61,421 nt of DNA from Lachnospiraceae bacterium. Its GTDB lineage: Bacteria; Bacillota; Clostridia; Lachnospirales; Lachnospiraceae. The position numbers and the translations under genes were made by a program. Positions 26,947 to 35,904 of the stretch are shown piece after piece; the first letter of the stretch is position 1, and every line of letters begins with the position of its first letter. The stretch lies in NCBI GenBank assembly GCA_022793195.1, contig JAAWCJ010000004.1, positions 1 to 61,421 on the forward strand, given 5' to 3'. The notes under the pieces are model-generated. The model did no database searches. It saw only the letters and a program-made list of their open reading frames with translations, and was not told the DNA's origin.

Positions 26947-29900
26947 ATGAGCGTAAGACGGATCTATGTGGAGAAGAAAAAACCTTTTGCTATCCAGGCA
27001 AAGGAGCTAAAGGAAGAAATCAGTAGTTATCTGGGTATTGAGACAGTGAAAGACGTGCGGGTTCTCATCCGCTATGATGTGGAAAACTTGTCTGAAGATA
27101 CGTATGAAAAGTCAAAAGGGACCATCTTTTCCGAACCGCCGGTGGACATCCTTTATGAAAGCGATTTTGAGAGAAAAACAGGGGATGTGATATTTTCCGT
27201 GGAATACCTGCCGGGCCAGTTCGACCAGCGGGCAGATTCTGCCGAACAATGTGTGAAGCTTTTAAATGAAAACGAGGAGCCGGTGATCCGAAGCGCTACC
27301 ACTTATGTCCTGGAAGGGGATTTGACAGAAGCAGAGAAAGCAGCCATAAAAGAGCACTGCATCAATCCTGTGGACAGCCGGGAGGCGGCAGAGGAAATCC
27401 CCGATACGCTCATTACGAAATTCAGCGAGCCGGCTGATGTAAAGATTTTAGACGGATTTTGCAGCATGGGAGAAAAGGAGTTTCAGGCTCTTTACGATTC
27501 CCTGAATCTGGCCATGACGTTCAAAGATTTCCTCCACATCCGGAATTATTTTAAAAATGAAGAGCACAGAGAACCATCCATGACGGAAATCCGGGTATTG
27601 GACACTTACTGGTCCGACCACTGCCGCCATACCACCTTCCAGACGGAGCTTAAAAACGTGGCTTTTGGAGATGGGGATTACAGAAAGCCTATGGAGGCTT
27701 CCTATGAAAAATATATGGCCGACAGGGCCGAAATATTTGGGGACAGAGAGGACAAGTTTGTCTGCCTGATGGATTTGGCGCTGATGGCCATGAGAAAGCT
27801 GAAAAAAGAGGGAAAGCTGCAGGATCAGGAAGAATCAGATGAGATCAATGCCTGCAGCATCGTGGTGCCGGTGGAGATTGACGGCGCCACTGAGGAATGG
27901 CTGGTGAACTTTAAAAATGAGACCCACAACCATCCCACGGAGATTGAACCTTTCGGCGGGGCGGCCACCTGTCTTGGCGGGGCCATCCGCGATCCGCTTT
28001 CGGGCAGGACTTATGTGTATCAGGCCATGCGCGTGACCGGAGCAGCAGATCCGACTGTGCCTGTATCGGAAACCATGAAAGGCAAGCTTCCCCAGAAAAA
28101 GCTGGTACGGGGAGCAGCTCATGGCTATAGCTCTTATGGAAACCAGATCGGCCTGGCAACCGGTTATGTGAAGGAAATATACCATCCCGGCTATGCGGCG
28201 AAGCGGATGGAAATCGGCGCTGTCATGGGGGCGGCCCCCAGAAGGGCAGTGATCCGTGAGACTTCCGACCCGGGGGATATCATTATCCTCCTTGGCGGGC
28301 GGACAGGCCGCGACGGCTGCGGCGGGGCCACAGGCTCTTCCAAAGTCCATACGGAGAAATCCATTGAAACTTGCGGGGCTGAAGTGCAGAAGGGAAATGC
28401 GCCCACAGAGAGAAAGCTGCAGAGGCTTTTCCGCAGGGAAGAGGTCAGCCATATCATTAAAAAATGTAATGATTTTGGCGCAGGCGGGGTGTCGGTGGCC
28501 ATTGGTGAACTGGCAGACGGCCTGATGATTGACCTGGACAAGGTTCCGAAGAAATATGCCGGACTGGACGGTACGGAGATTGCCATTTCCGAATCCCAGG
28601 AGAGGATGGCGGTGGTTGTTGACAAAAAGGATGTGAACCAGTTCCTTGACTTTGCAAAAGAAGAGAATCTGGAAGCCATCCCTGTGGCAAAAGTGACGGA
28701 AAGCCCCCGCCTTGTCATGTCCTGGAGGGGAAAGGTTATTGTGGATTTAAGCAGGGCCTTTTTGGATACCAATGGTGCCCACCAGGAGGCAGACGTGGCT
28801 GTGAAGGTGCCGGGCCGTGCAGGGAATCCTTTTGATAAGAAAGCAGTGGCGGACGTTTCCGCCAAATGGAAGGAAACCATGGGAGACTTAAATGTCTGTT
28901 CCCAAAAAGGGCTGGTGGAAATGTTCGACGGTTCCATTGGCGCAGGTTCCGTCTATATGCCATACGGCGGAAAATACCAGATGACGGAAACCCAGTCCAT
29001 GGTGGCGAAGCTTCCGGTGATGGAAGGGAAAACAGATACCGTCACGATGATGAGCTATGGGTTTGACCCGTATCTTTCATCCTGGAGCCCGTACCACGGG
29101 GCAATCTATGCTGTGGTTTCTTCAGTGGCAAAAATTGTGGCGGCCGGAGGGGACTACCGGAAAATCCGTTTTACATTCCAGGAATATTTCCGCAGGATGA
29201 CAGGGGAGGCGGAACGCTGGGGCGAACCTTTTTCCGCGCTGCTGGGGGCTTATGATGCCCAGCTGGGCCTCGGCCTCCCTTCCATTGGAGGGAAAGACAG
29301 TATGTCAGGTTCTTTCAATGACCTGGATGTGCCGCCTACACTGGTGTCTTTCGCGGTGGACATTGCCAGCGGAAAGGACATTATCACGCCGGAACTGAAA
29401 CATGCCGGAAACAAGCTGGTGCTCTTTACCATTGACAGGGATGAATACGATATGCCTGTTTATGAGCAGGCCATGAGTCAGTATGGAAAATTCTTTGACG
29501 ACATCAGGGCCGGAAAAATCGTATCTGCTTATGCGGTGGAAAGAAACGGCATTGCGGAAGCTGTGACGAAGATGGCTTTCGGCAACAGGATGGGCGTGAA
29601 GATTGAACATGACGTGGCGGCAGAAGATTTATTTGCGGCAGGCTGGGGCAACCTGGTGGCTGAAGTGCCCGGAGAAAAGGTTTCGGAGCTTTCAGGCCGT
29701 TACCGTATCATCGGTGAAGTGACTGACAAAGAGGCGGTGGAATACGGCTCTTTGAGCCTTGGCCTTGCAGATCTTCAGACAGTTTGGGAAGCGCCCCTGG
29801 AGAAAGTATTCCCTACGGTATCCGGCACGGAACAGGCGATTTTGAGAGACAGCGTTTCTAAGGCGGACAATGTTTATGTATGCAGGCATAAAGTGGCAAA

Positions 29901-30696
29901 GCCTACGGTATTTATCCCTGTGTTCCCCGGGACCAACTGCGAATATGACAGTGGGAAAGCTTTTGCGGCGGCAGGGGCAAATGTGGTGACGAAGGTTCTT
30001 AAAAATATAACGGCAGAGGATATCCGTGATTCGGTGGAGATTTTTGAAAAGGCCATTTCCCAGGCGCAGATCATCATGTTCCCCGGTGGTTTTTCCGCAG
30101 GCGATGAGCCGGAGGGCTCCGCAAAGTTTTTTGCCACCGTATTCCGAAACGGGCGGATGACGGAAGCTGTAAATAAGCTTTTAAATGAGAGAGACGGGCT
30201 GATGTTGGGAATTTGCAATGGTTTCCAGGCTCTCATCAAGCTGGGCCTGGTGCCTTATGGAGAAATCCGGGAACAGACGGCGGATTCCCCCACGTTGACT
30301 TATAATACCATCGGGCGCCATGTTTCCAAGATGGTGTATACGAAGGTAATGTCCAATAAATCACCCTGGCTTCAGAAGGCAAAACTGGGAGGTGTTTACT
30401 GTACGGCGGCATCCCACGGGGAGGGACGTTTTGTGGCAAATGAAGAATGGCTTGGGAAGCTTTTTGAGAATGGGCAGGTGGCGACTCAGTATGTCAATGA
30501 ATTCGGCGTACCTACCATGGATGAAGCATGGAATCCCAACGGTTCCTACCAGGCGATCGAAGGAATCACAAGCCCTGACGGCCGTATTTTCGGAAAGATG
30601 GCCCATATTGAACGAAAAGGTGAGTTTGTGGCCGTCAATATATACGGAGAACAGGATATGCAGGTGTTTGAGTCTGGGGTAGAATATTTCAGGTAA
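26947..30696 (+). CDS. purL: Phosphoribosylformylglycinamidine synthase, single chain
   Basis: The 1249-residue enzyme fuses FGAM synthetase with its glutaminase, as in Gram-negatives and some Clostridia, instead of the split PurS/PurQ/PurL form. Visible landmarks are LDTYWSDHCRHTTF, NETHNHPTEIEPFGGAATC and GGKDSMSGSF in the synthetase. The C-terminal amidotransferase has VFPGTNCEYDS and the nucleophile in GICNGFQAL. It catalyses the fourth step of purine synthesis. The start is ATG 26947, 5 bases after GGAGG; ATG 26935 would overlap that site. It is separate from the other pur genes. Confidence 0.95.
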   Translation: MSVRRIYVEKKKPFAIQAKELKEEISSYLGIETVKDVRVLIRYDVENLSEDTYEKSKGTIFSEPPVDILYESDFERKTGDVIFSVEYLPGQFDQRADSAEQCVKLLNENEEPVIRSATTYVLEGDLTEAEKAAIKEHCINPVDSREAAEEIPDTLITKFSEPADVKILDGFCSMGEKEFQALYDSLNLAMTFKDFLHIRNYFKNEEHREPSMTEIRVLDTYWSDHCRHTTFQTELKNVAFGDGDYRKPMEASYEKYMADRAEIFGDREDKFVCLMDLALMAMRKLKKEGKLQDQEESDEINACSIVVPVEIDGATEEWLVNFKNETHNHPTEIEPFGGAATCLGGAIRDPLSGRTYVYQAMRVTGAADPTVPVSETMKGKLPQKKLVRGAAHGYSSYGNQIGLATGYVKEIYHPGYAAKRMEIGAVMGAAPRRAVIRETSDPGDIIILLGGRTGRDGCGGATGSSKVHTEKSIETCGAEVQKGNAPTERKLQRLFRREEVSHIIKKCNDFGAGGVSVAIGELADGLMIDLDKVPKKYAGLDGTEIAISESQERMAVVVDKKDVNQFLDFAKEENLEAIPVAKVTESPRLVMSWRGKVIVDLSRAFLDTNGAHQEADVAVKVPGRAGNPFDKKAVADVSAKWKETMGDLNVCSQKGLVEMFDGSIGAGSVYMPYGGKYQMTETQSMVAKLPVMEGKTDTVTMMSYGFDPYLSSWSPYHGAIYAVVSSVAKIVAAGGDYRKIRFTFQEYFRRMTGEAERWGEPFSALLGAYDAQLGLGLPSIGGKDSMSGSFNDLDVPPTLVSFAVDIASGKDIITPELKHAGNKLVLFTIDRDEYDMPVYEQAMSQYGKFFDDIRAGKIVSAYAVERNGIAEAVTKMAFGNRMGVKIEHDVAAEDLFAAGWGNLVAEVPGEKVSELSGRYRIIGEVTDKEAVEYGSLSLGLADLQTVWEAPLEKVFPTVSGTEQAILRDSVSKADNVYVCRHKVAKPTVFIPVFPGTNCEYDSGKAFAAAGANVVTKVLKNITAEDIRDSVEIFEKAISQAQIIMFPGGFSAGDEPEGSAKFFATVFRNGRMTEAVNKLLNERDGLMLGICNGFQALIKLGLVPYGEIREQTADSPTLTYNTIGRHVSKMVYTKVMSNKSPWLQKAKLGGVYCTAASHGEGRFVANEEWLGKLFENGQVATQYVNEFGVPTMDEAWNPNGSYQAIEGITSPDGRIFGKMAHIERKGEFVAVNIYGEQDMQVFESGVEYFR

Positions 30697-30704
30697 ATAC
30701 GCCT

Positions 30705-30964
30705 TTTATGAATCGCCGTCAAATTTTACAAGAAGGTTCGTATCCGGTACTGACGCCCTGAATCTTGAAGTTCTAAAATGTTCTGATTTAGATAGCGTAA
30801 CCTCCTGCAACCGGCTTATAATCCGCCGTCCATGGCGGTATAAGCCTTTTTCGGACATCCTGTCCGAAAATTGCAATGTTTTTACAGAACATTAAGAACT
30901 TCTAATATTCAGGGCAAGGTACCGGATACGAACCTTCTGCAAAATTTGATGACACTTTCATAAA
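30705..30964. repeat. Inverted-repeat element 1 (260 bp), MITE-like
   Basis: Long imperfect arms run from 30705 to about 30782 and from about 30890 to 30964. Shared blocks include TTTATGAA, TCAAATTTT, AGAAGGTTCGTATCCGGTAC, GCCCTGAAT and ATGTTCTG. The centre holds a hairpin GGCTTATA/TATAAGCC with T5 (near 30811-30850) and TCGGACA/TGTCCGA. The ends match those of element 2 at 34696. It starts 9 bases after the purL stop and has no coding content. It could be a miniature transposon or a large 3' RNA structure. Confidence 0.8.
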
Positions 30965-30974
30965 TTTAGACTCG

Positions 30975-31031
30975 ATATACGGCGTCCTTTCTGTACCGGC
31001 CAAAAACCAGTACAGAAAGGGCGCCGTATAT
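30975..31031. terminator. Bidirectional terminator between purL and hydrolase
   Basis: ATATACGGCGTCCTTTCTG (30975-30993), extended by TAC, pairs with GTACAGAAAGG and GCGCCGTATAT (to 31031), with a loop near CCAAAAACC. TTTCATGGCATTTTTTT follows on the plus strand. It serves converging transcripts. Confidence 0.85.
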
Positions 31032-31049
31032 TTCATGGCATTTTTTTGT

Positions 31050-31934
31050 TTACAAATATTCCCGAAGGGCCATTACAATCTGGCGGAGGGCAGTCCGCCC
31101 TTCAGGTATCCGGTCAAACATCCAGTTGTGGACCATATGGGGATAAGTGTAAATATGGTAGGGGGTATGGGCTTTTTGCAGGGCTTCTTTTAATAGAAGG
31201 GTATCTGCATAGAGAATATCATTGTCCCCGGTCCATACGCTGACCTTGGGAAAGCCTTTCATGGAACCAAAAACGGGGCTGATCAAAGGGTCGTTTAGAT
31301 GGAGGCTCCCTGCATAGAGGAGGGCGGCTTCCCGCTGGCTGTCTGGTTCCAGTACAGGATCTCTGTGGGCCAGCACATTTTTGATGGGGTTGGCGCCTGT
31401 GAGATCCAGGTAGGGGGACAAAAGGAGGAGCTGCCTGGGGGCGGGGAGGCCTTCCTGAATGACTTGCTGAACCGTCGTCATGGCCAGGTTTGCCCCGGCG
31501 CCGTCTCCGATAACCACGATGCCCTGGGGACATTTTGGAATCAGGGACAGGTAAATTTCCATGCAAAAGGTGAGAATTTTCTTATGGGTATGCTCAGGAA
31601 TCAGGGGATAGTCAGGGACGACCACCGGACAGCCAGTACCGAAAAGAAGTGTCTTTATGAATCGCCAGTGCTTTTTTTTAAGGCCCGTCAGAAACGTACC
31701 GCCATGAAAATACAAAATACAGGGCTTATCTTCCGTGTTTTCAAAATCCATGTAATAAACCGGCCTTCCCAACAGGGAATCGGCCTGAACATGGTAACGC
31801 TTTTCTATGGATTTGGAAGGCGTCATATCTTTCAGACTGCCATGGGTGCGGGTGGAAAGCTGCTTTTTTAACCCCCTTCGGGCATTGGTCTGCATTTTAT
31901 ATTGATAAGACAGTGAACTTATAATGCTGGGCAT
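31050..31934 (-). CDS. Alpha/beta hydrolase (HSL-like) with Ser-to-Gly at nucleophile
   Basis: The 294-residue protein has the hormone-sensitive-lipase layout: oxyanion motif ILYFHGGTFLTG, then a nucleophile elbow that reads VIGDGAGANLA where the family has GDSAG. The later WTGDNDILYAD and HMVHNWMFD supply the usual acid and His. The Gly codon is GGC, one base from AGC, and the rest of the gene is intact. It is therefore either inactive as an esterase or adapted to another role. The start is taken at ATG 31934, which has AAAGGAG upstream, rather than 31961. Confidence 0.8.
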   Translation of the reverse strand: MPSIISSLSYQYKMQTNARRGLKKQLSTRTHGSLKDMTPSKSIEKRYHVQADSLLGRPVYYMDFENTEDKPCILYFHGGTFLTGLKKKHWRFIKTLLFGTGCPVVVPDYPLIPEHTHKKILTFCMEIYLSLIPKCPQGIVVIGDGAGANLAMTTVQQVIQEGLPAPRQLLLLSPYLDLTGANPIKNVLAHRDPVLEPDSQREAALLYAGSLHLNDPLISPVFGSMKGFPKVSVWTGDNDILYADTLLLKEALQKAHTPYHIYTYPHMVHNWMFDRIPEGRTALRQIVMALREYL

Positions 31935-32009
31935 AAAGAAAACTCCTTTCAGTCGTATCACGTTCTTTTTCGGGTATTATAACACATATTTTCCCGCATG
32001 TCCTCATAG

Positions 32010-32042
32010 TTTTTACCGTACAGATAAAAAGCCCTCCGGGGG
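32010..32042 (+). repeat. Post-attenuator hairpin repeat, shrunken copy
   Basis: TTTTTACCGTACAGATAAAAA is followed by GCCCTCCGGGGG. Compared with copies at 18663 and 60467, the loop and inner stem are deleted but the flanking T/A arms and the UNCG hairpin remain. It lies 29 bases before the Ca2+ ATPase start, and no terminator is evident before it. Confidence 0.65.
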
Positions 32043-32071
32043 TTTGGCAGTATGAAAACGGGAGGAATAAA

Positions 32072-34681
32072 GTGGCGGAGAAAAAAGTCAAATCGGCCGG
32101 ATACAGACGCGGCATGAATGTATTGGATGAGGAAAAGAGGGATTCTGTGATTGTTCGTTTTATAGAACAATTAAACAGTCCCTTGATTTATATTCTGATG
32201 GTGGCAGCGGCCATTTCTGCACTCTTAAAGGAATATGGCGATATGGCCATTATTCTCGTGGTTATCAGCCTCAATTCCTTTGTGGGGGTAATTCAGGAGG
32301 GAAAGGCGGCAAGGGCCCTTGACGCATTAAAGAAAATGTCCAGTCCCAAAGCGCTTTTAAAGGAGGGGGAGCGGGTCAGCGAAGTCCCTGCTGCCAGCCT
32401 GATACCAGGAGACATTGTCTGTCTGGAGGCGGGACGCCAGGTTCCGGCAGATTTACTTTTAAAGACAGCGGTAAACCTGAAAATTGAAGAGTCGGCCCTG
32501 ACAGGGGAGTCTGTTCCGGTGACAAAGGATACGGGAATCAATAACCGGGCTTATATGTCTACAAATGTCACCTATGGACGAGGCGAAGGGATTGTAACGG
32601 CCATTGGGATGGATACGGAAATTGGGAAAATTGCCGGAATGTTGCAGAATACAAAGGCCGAAAAAACCCCGCTTCAGAAAAGGCTGGCGGATTTAGGGAA
32701 AGTTTTAAGTATTGTTTCGGTAATTCTCTGTGTGCTTTTGTTTTTGGTGGCAGTGTGGCAGAAACGGGATATTCCCGAAATGCTGATTACGGCCATTTCC
32801 CTGGCAGTGGCGGCAGTGCCCGAAGGGCTTCCGGCGATTGTCACCATGGTTCTGGCTTTGAGCGTTTCACGGATGGTGAAGGTCAATACCATCGTAAAAA
32901 GGCTTCCCAGTGTAGAAACTTTGGGGTGTGTCAGCGTGGTCTGCTCCGATAAGACGGGGACTTTGACGCAAAACAGGATGACAGTGGCAAAGTGTTATAC
33001 AGGAGGACGGATTTGTGGGCCGGAGGAATTGAGAGGCGATTCGGACCGGCATTTTCTCCAGGGATTCACTCTCTGTAACGATGCGGAAGTTTCCAGGGCA
33101 GGGGCGGTTTCCAGGGGAACGATAAAAGGCCGCGGCAAGAAAAAGGGACAAGAGGAACCGGACGGACGTTTGGGAGATCCCACAGAGCTGGCGCTTCTTG
33201 ATATGACAGCGCCCCACGGCCTGTACAGGCGGGAACTGGAGCGGAGTATGCCGCGAAGAAATGAAATCCCCTTTGATTCGGACAGAAAGATGATGACGAC
33301 TTATCATGCCGACCGCGGAAGCCGGATTTCCTATACAAAAGGCTCACCGGATGAGGTGCTGGAACGTTGCCGCTTTGTATGGAAGGAAGGCCATCCCATT
33401 TTGATGAGCTGGCAGGAGAGGGAGGAGATACGGCAGGTTCTCAAAAGCTTTACAGGAGCCGCCCTCCGTGTGCTGGCGGTTGCCATGTGCCGGGACGTGG
33501 AAGCGCCAAGAGAACGGGATATGATTTTTGTGGGAATGGCAGGCATGGCAGATCCAATCCGGCCGGAGGCGGCAGAAGCAGTGATACAGTTTCGCCGCGC
33601 CGGGGTAAAGACAGTCATGATAACCGGTGACCGGACGGATACGGCTTTCGCCATAGCGAAAGAGCTTTGCATTGCTGACCGGTCGGAAGAGTGTATTTCC
33701 GGTGAGGAGCTGTCCGCACTTTCCGACGAAACACTGAAAAATCGCCTTCCCTGGCTGCGGGTGTTTGCCCATGTGGCCCCGGAACATAAAGTACGGATTG
33801 TATCTGCTTATAAGGCGGCAGGAGAGATTGTCGCCATGACCGGGGACGGCGTCAATGACGCTCCGTCCCTCAAAGCAGCCGATGTGGGAGTCGCCATGGG
33901 AATGGCAGGGACAGATGTGGCAAAAAATGCGGCTGACCTGGTACTGACGGATGACAATTTCGCCACCATTACAAAAGCGATTGCCCTGGGGCGGGGGATT
34001 TATGAGAACATTAAAAAATCAGTGCTTTTTCTGTTGTCTTCCAATTTTGGGGAGATCATTACCATGCTGGCTGCCATCAGCCTGGGGCTTCCCTCGCCGT
34101 TAAAACCGAGCCACATCCTCTGGATTAATTTAATTACAGATTCCCTTCCGGCTCTTGCTTTGGGAGTGGATGTGAATGGAAACAGGAACTACATGAAACG
34201 GCCGCCAAGACCAAAGAATGAAAGTCTTTTTGCCCATGGAGGGCTTGGCTGTACCGTACTTTACGGCCTACTCATTGCAATCATCAGCACGACGGCGTTT
34301 TTACAGATTCCCATTGGGCAGCTTATGAGGGCGGGACAGCCGGTTACTCTGGAAAATCTCGGGATTTTAATGGCGGACGGCGCGCTTCTTGGCCGTTGCC
34401 AGACTTATGCCTTTACCGTACTGGGCATTTCTCAGCTTTTTCACGCCATAGGAATGAGAGATGTGGAGACTTCCATATTCCGCATGAATCACCTGCGCAA
34501 TAAACTGATGATATTGGCCGTCACAGTAGGTATCCTTCTACAGCTCCTTGTGACGGAAATCCCCTATTTTATCAGGGTGTTTGGAACAAGCCCGCTTGCA
34601 GTGAAGGAATGGCTGATGCTCCTTGTGCTGTCGGCCATGCCGCTTTTGGCCCACGAGATCATGGCCCTTTTTACCAGGTGA
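32072..34681 (+). CDS. Calcium-type P-type ATPase
   Basis: The 869-residue P2-type ATPase has actuator motif ALTGESVPV, gating-helix AAVPEGLPAIVTMVLALSV, the phosphorylation site SDKTGTLTQNRM (Asp293), MITGDRTDTA and the hinge AMTGDGVNDAPSLKAADVG, and about ten membrane helices. Its set of motifs fits SERCA/PMCA-like bacterial Ca2+ exporters. The N-terminus is shorter than usual: the typical GLTxxEA segment is missing and the protein begins near the NVL motif. The start is GTG 32072 after GGGAGGAATAAA. A hairpin repeat remnant lies just upstream and an inverted-repeat element just downstream. Confidence 0.9.
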   Translation: MAEKKVKSAGYRRGMNVLDEEKRDSVIVRFIEQLNSPLIYILMVAAAISALLKEYGDMAIILVVISLNSFVGVIQEGKAARALDALKKMSSPKALLKEGERVSEVPAASLIPGDIVCLEAGRQVPADLLLKTAVNLKIEESALTGESVPVTKDTGINNRAYMSTNVTYGRGEGIVTAIGMDTEIGKIAGMLQNTKAEKTPLQKRLADLGKVLSIVSVILCVLLFLVAVWQKRDIPEMLITAISLAVAAVPEGLPAIVTMVLALSVSRMVKVNTIVKRLPSVETLGCVSVVCSDKTGTLTQNRMTVAKCYTGGRICGPEELRGDSDRHFLQGFTLCNDAEVSRAGAVSRGTIKGRGKKKGQEEPDGRLGDPTELALLDMTAPHGLYRRELERSMPRRNEIPFDSDRKMMTTYHADRGSRISYTKGSPDEVLERCRFVWKEGHPILMSWQEREEIRQVLKSFTGAALRVLAVAMCRDVEAPRERDMIFVGMAGMADPIRPEAAEAVIQFRRAGVKTVMITGDRTDTAFAIAKELCIADRSEECISGEELSALSDETLKNRLPWLRVFAHVAPEHKVRIVSAYKAAGEIVAMTGDGVNDAPSLKAADVGVAMGMAGTDVAKNAADLVLTDDNFATITKAIALGRGIYENIKKSVLFLLSSNFGEIITMLAAISLGLPSPLKPSHILWINLITDSLPALALGVDVNGNRNYMKRPPRPKNESLFAHGGLGCTVLYGLLIAIISTTAFLQIPIGQLMRAGQPVTLENLGILMADGALLGRCQTYAFTVLGISQLFHAIGMRDVETSIFRMNHLRNKLMILAVTVGILLQLLVTEIPYFIRVFGTSPLAVKEWLMLLVLSAMPLLAHEIMALFTR

Positions 34682-34695
34682 AACTGAGGCGGTCG

Positions 34696-34804
34696 TTTAT
34701 AAAAACGTAGTCAAACTGTACGGAAAGGGGTGCCGGGCATATATAACTTCTGATATTTTGTAACATCTGTTTCCTCCCGCACAGTTTGACGGCATTTTTA
34801 TAAA
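34696..34804. repeat. Inverted-repeat element 2 (109 bp), same family as 30705
   Basis: The left end TTTATAAAAA plus GTCAAACTGTACGG (to 34723) pairs with CCGCACAGTTTGAC (34777-34790) plus TTTTTATAAA (to 34804). The termini match those of element 1 in the same order (TTTATRAA, then RTCAAAYTKT). It begins 15 bases after the ATPase stop and can also act as a terminator. Confidence 0.75.
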
Positions 34805-34874
34805 TCAACAACTTGAAAAGCATCCATGAAAAAGGTATGATAGAGCCGTATAGGAAAAATCTGGAGGTATAAGA

Positions 34875-35819
34875 ATGGAGATAAAGTATGCGGCGCTGAT
34901 CGGACTTGGAGCCATGGGTTCTTTTTTTGCACCCAGGATGGAGGCATACCTTGGCCGGGAACATTTTCAGGTGATAGCGGCAGGAAAAAGGAAAGAACGG
35001 CTGGAACAGCAGGGGATCACTGTCAATGGCGTAAATTACAAATTTTCCGTCCGGACACCGGAGGAAGAAGGCCCCAAGGCAGATCTGGTTATCATGGCGA
35101 TGAAAGATATGGGACTTGCCCAGGCCATAGAGGACATTCGGAATCTTGTGGGAAAGGATACGCAGATTCTCTGTGTCATGAACGGTATAGACAGTGAGGA
35201 AAAAGTGGCGGCAGCTTATGGATGGGAGCATGTGCTTTATTCCTTTATGCGGATGTCCATTGTGATGAAAGATGGTGTGGCTGATTTTGATCCCCACTGG
35301 GGGACTGTCCATTTCGGAGAAGCCAGAAATGAGGTACTTTCACCCAGGGTGGCGGCAATTAAAACATTTTTTGAAGCCTGCGATATCCCTTATGTGATTG
35401 ACGGCGACATGAAACACGGACTTTGGTTCAAATATATGTGTAACGTGGGGGAAAACATGACCTGTGCCCTTCTTGGTATTCCTTTCGGCGCTTTTCGTAC
35501 CAGTGATTCTGCCAATGAAATCCGCCGGGGGGCCATGCGGGAAGTCATGGCCATTGCCAACAGGCTGGGAGTGGATTTGAATGAGTCGGACATTGAAACA
35601 CAGGAGGAAACCCTGAAGCATGTTCCTTATAGAAACAAGCCATCCACCCTGCAGGATTTGGAGAATGGGAAAAAGACGGAGGTAGAACTGTTTGCCGGAA
35701 CCGTACTGCGCCTTGGGAAAGAACTTGGTGTTCCTACTCCCATAAGCTATATGTTTTACCATGGAATTCGCGTATGTGAGGAGAAAAATGCAGGGGAATT
35801 CTGCGTGGAAGATAAATAA
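34875..35819 (+). CDS. 2-dehydropantoate 2-reductase family protein
   Basis: The 314-residue protein has the N-terminal NADP-binding motif ALIGLGAMGSFFAPRMEA and the ApbA/PanE C-terminal domain with KHGLWFKYMCNVGENMTCALLG, which contains the conserved Lys and Asn. Ketopantoate reductase makes pantoate for coenzyme A. No pan genes are nearby, and several paralogues per genome are common in Clostridia, so the true substrate may differ. It starts after GGAGGT and is followed by a strong hairpin. Confidence 0.8.
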   Translation: MEIKYAALIGLGAMGSFFAPRMEAYLGREHFQVIAAGKRKERLEQQGITVNGVNYKFSVRTPEEEGPKADLVIMAMKDMGLAQAIEDIRNLVGKDTQILCVMNGIDSEEKVAAAYGWEHVLYSFMRMSIVMKDGVADFDPHWGTVHFGEARNEVLSPRVAAIKTFFEACDIPYVIDGDMKHGLWFKYMCNVGENMTCALLGIPFGAFRTSDSANEIRRGAMREVMAIANRLGVDLNESDIETQEETLKHVPYRNKPSTLQDLENGKKTEVELFAGTVLRLGKELGVPTPISYMFYHGIRVCEEKNAGEFCVEDK

Positions 35820-35827
35820 GATTTTGA

Positions 35828-35870
35828 GTTTCCATATTTTTCTTCCTGCCGGGATGAAAAATATGGAAAC
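35828..35870. terminator. Hairpin after the reductase gene
   Basis: GTTTCCATATTTTTC (35828-35842) pairs perfectly with GAAAAATATGGAAAC (35856-35870), loop 13 nt. It lies between converging genes. Confidence 0.7.
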
Positions 35871-35904
35871 TTAAGAAATAAGAAATCCGGCCTGTTATTT
35901 ACCA

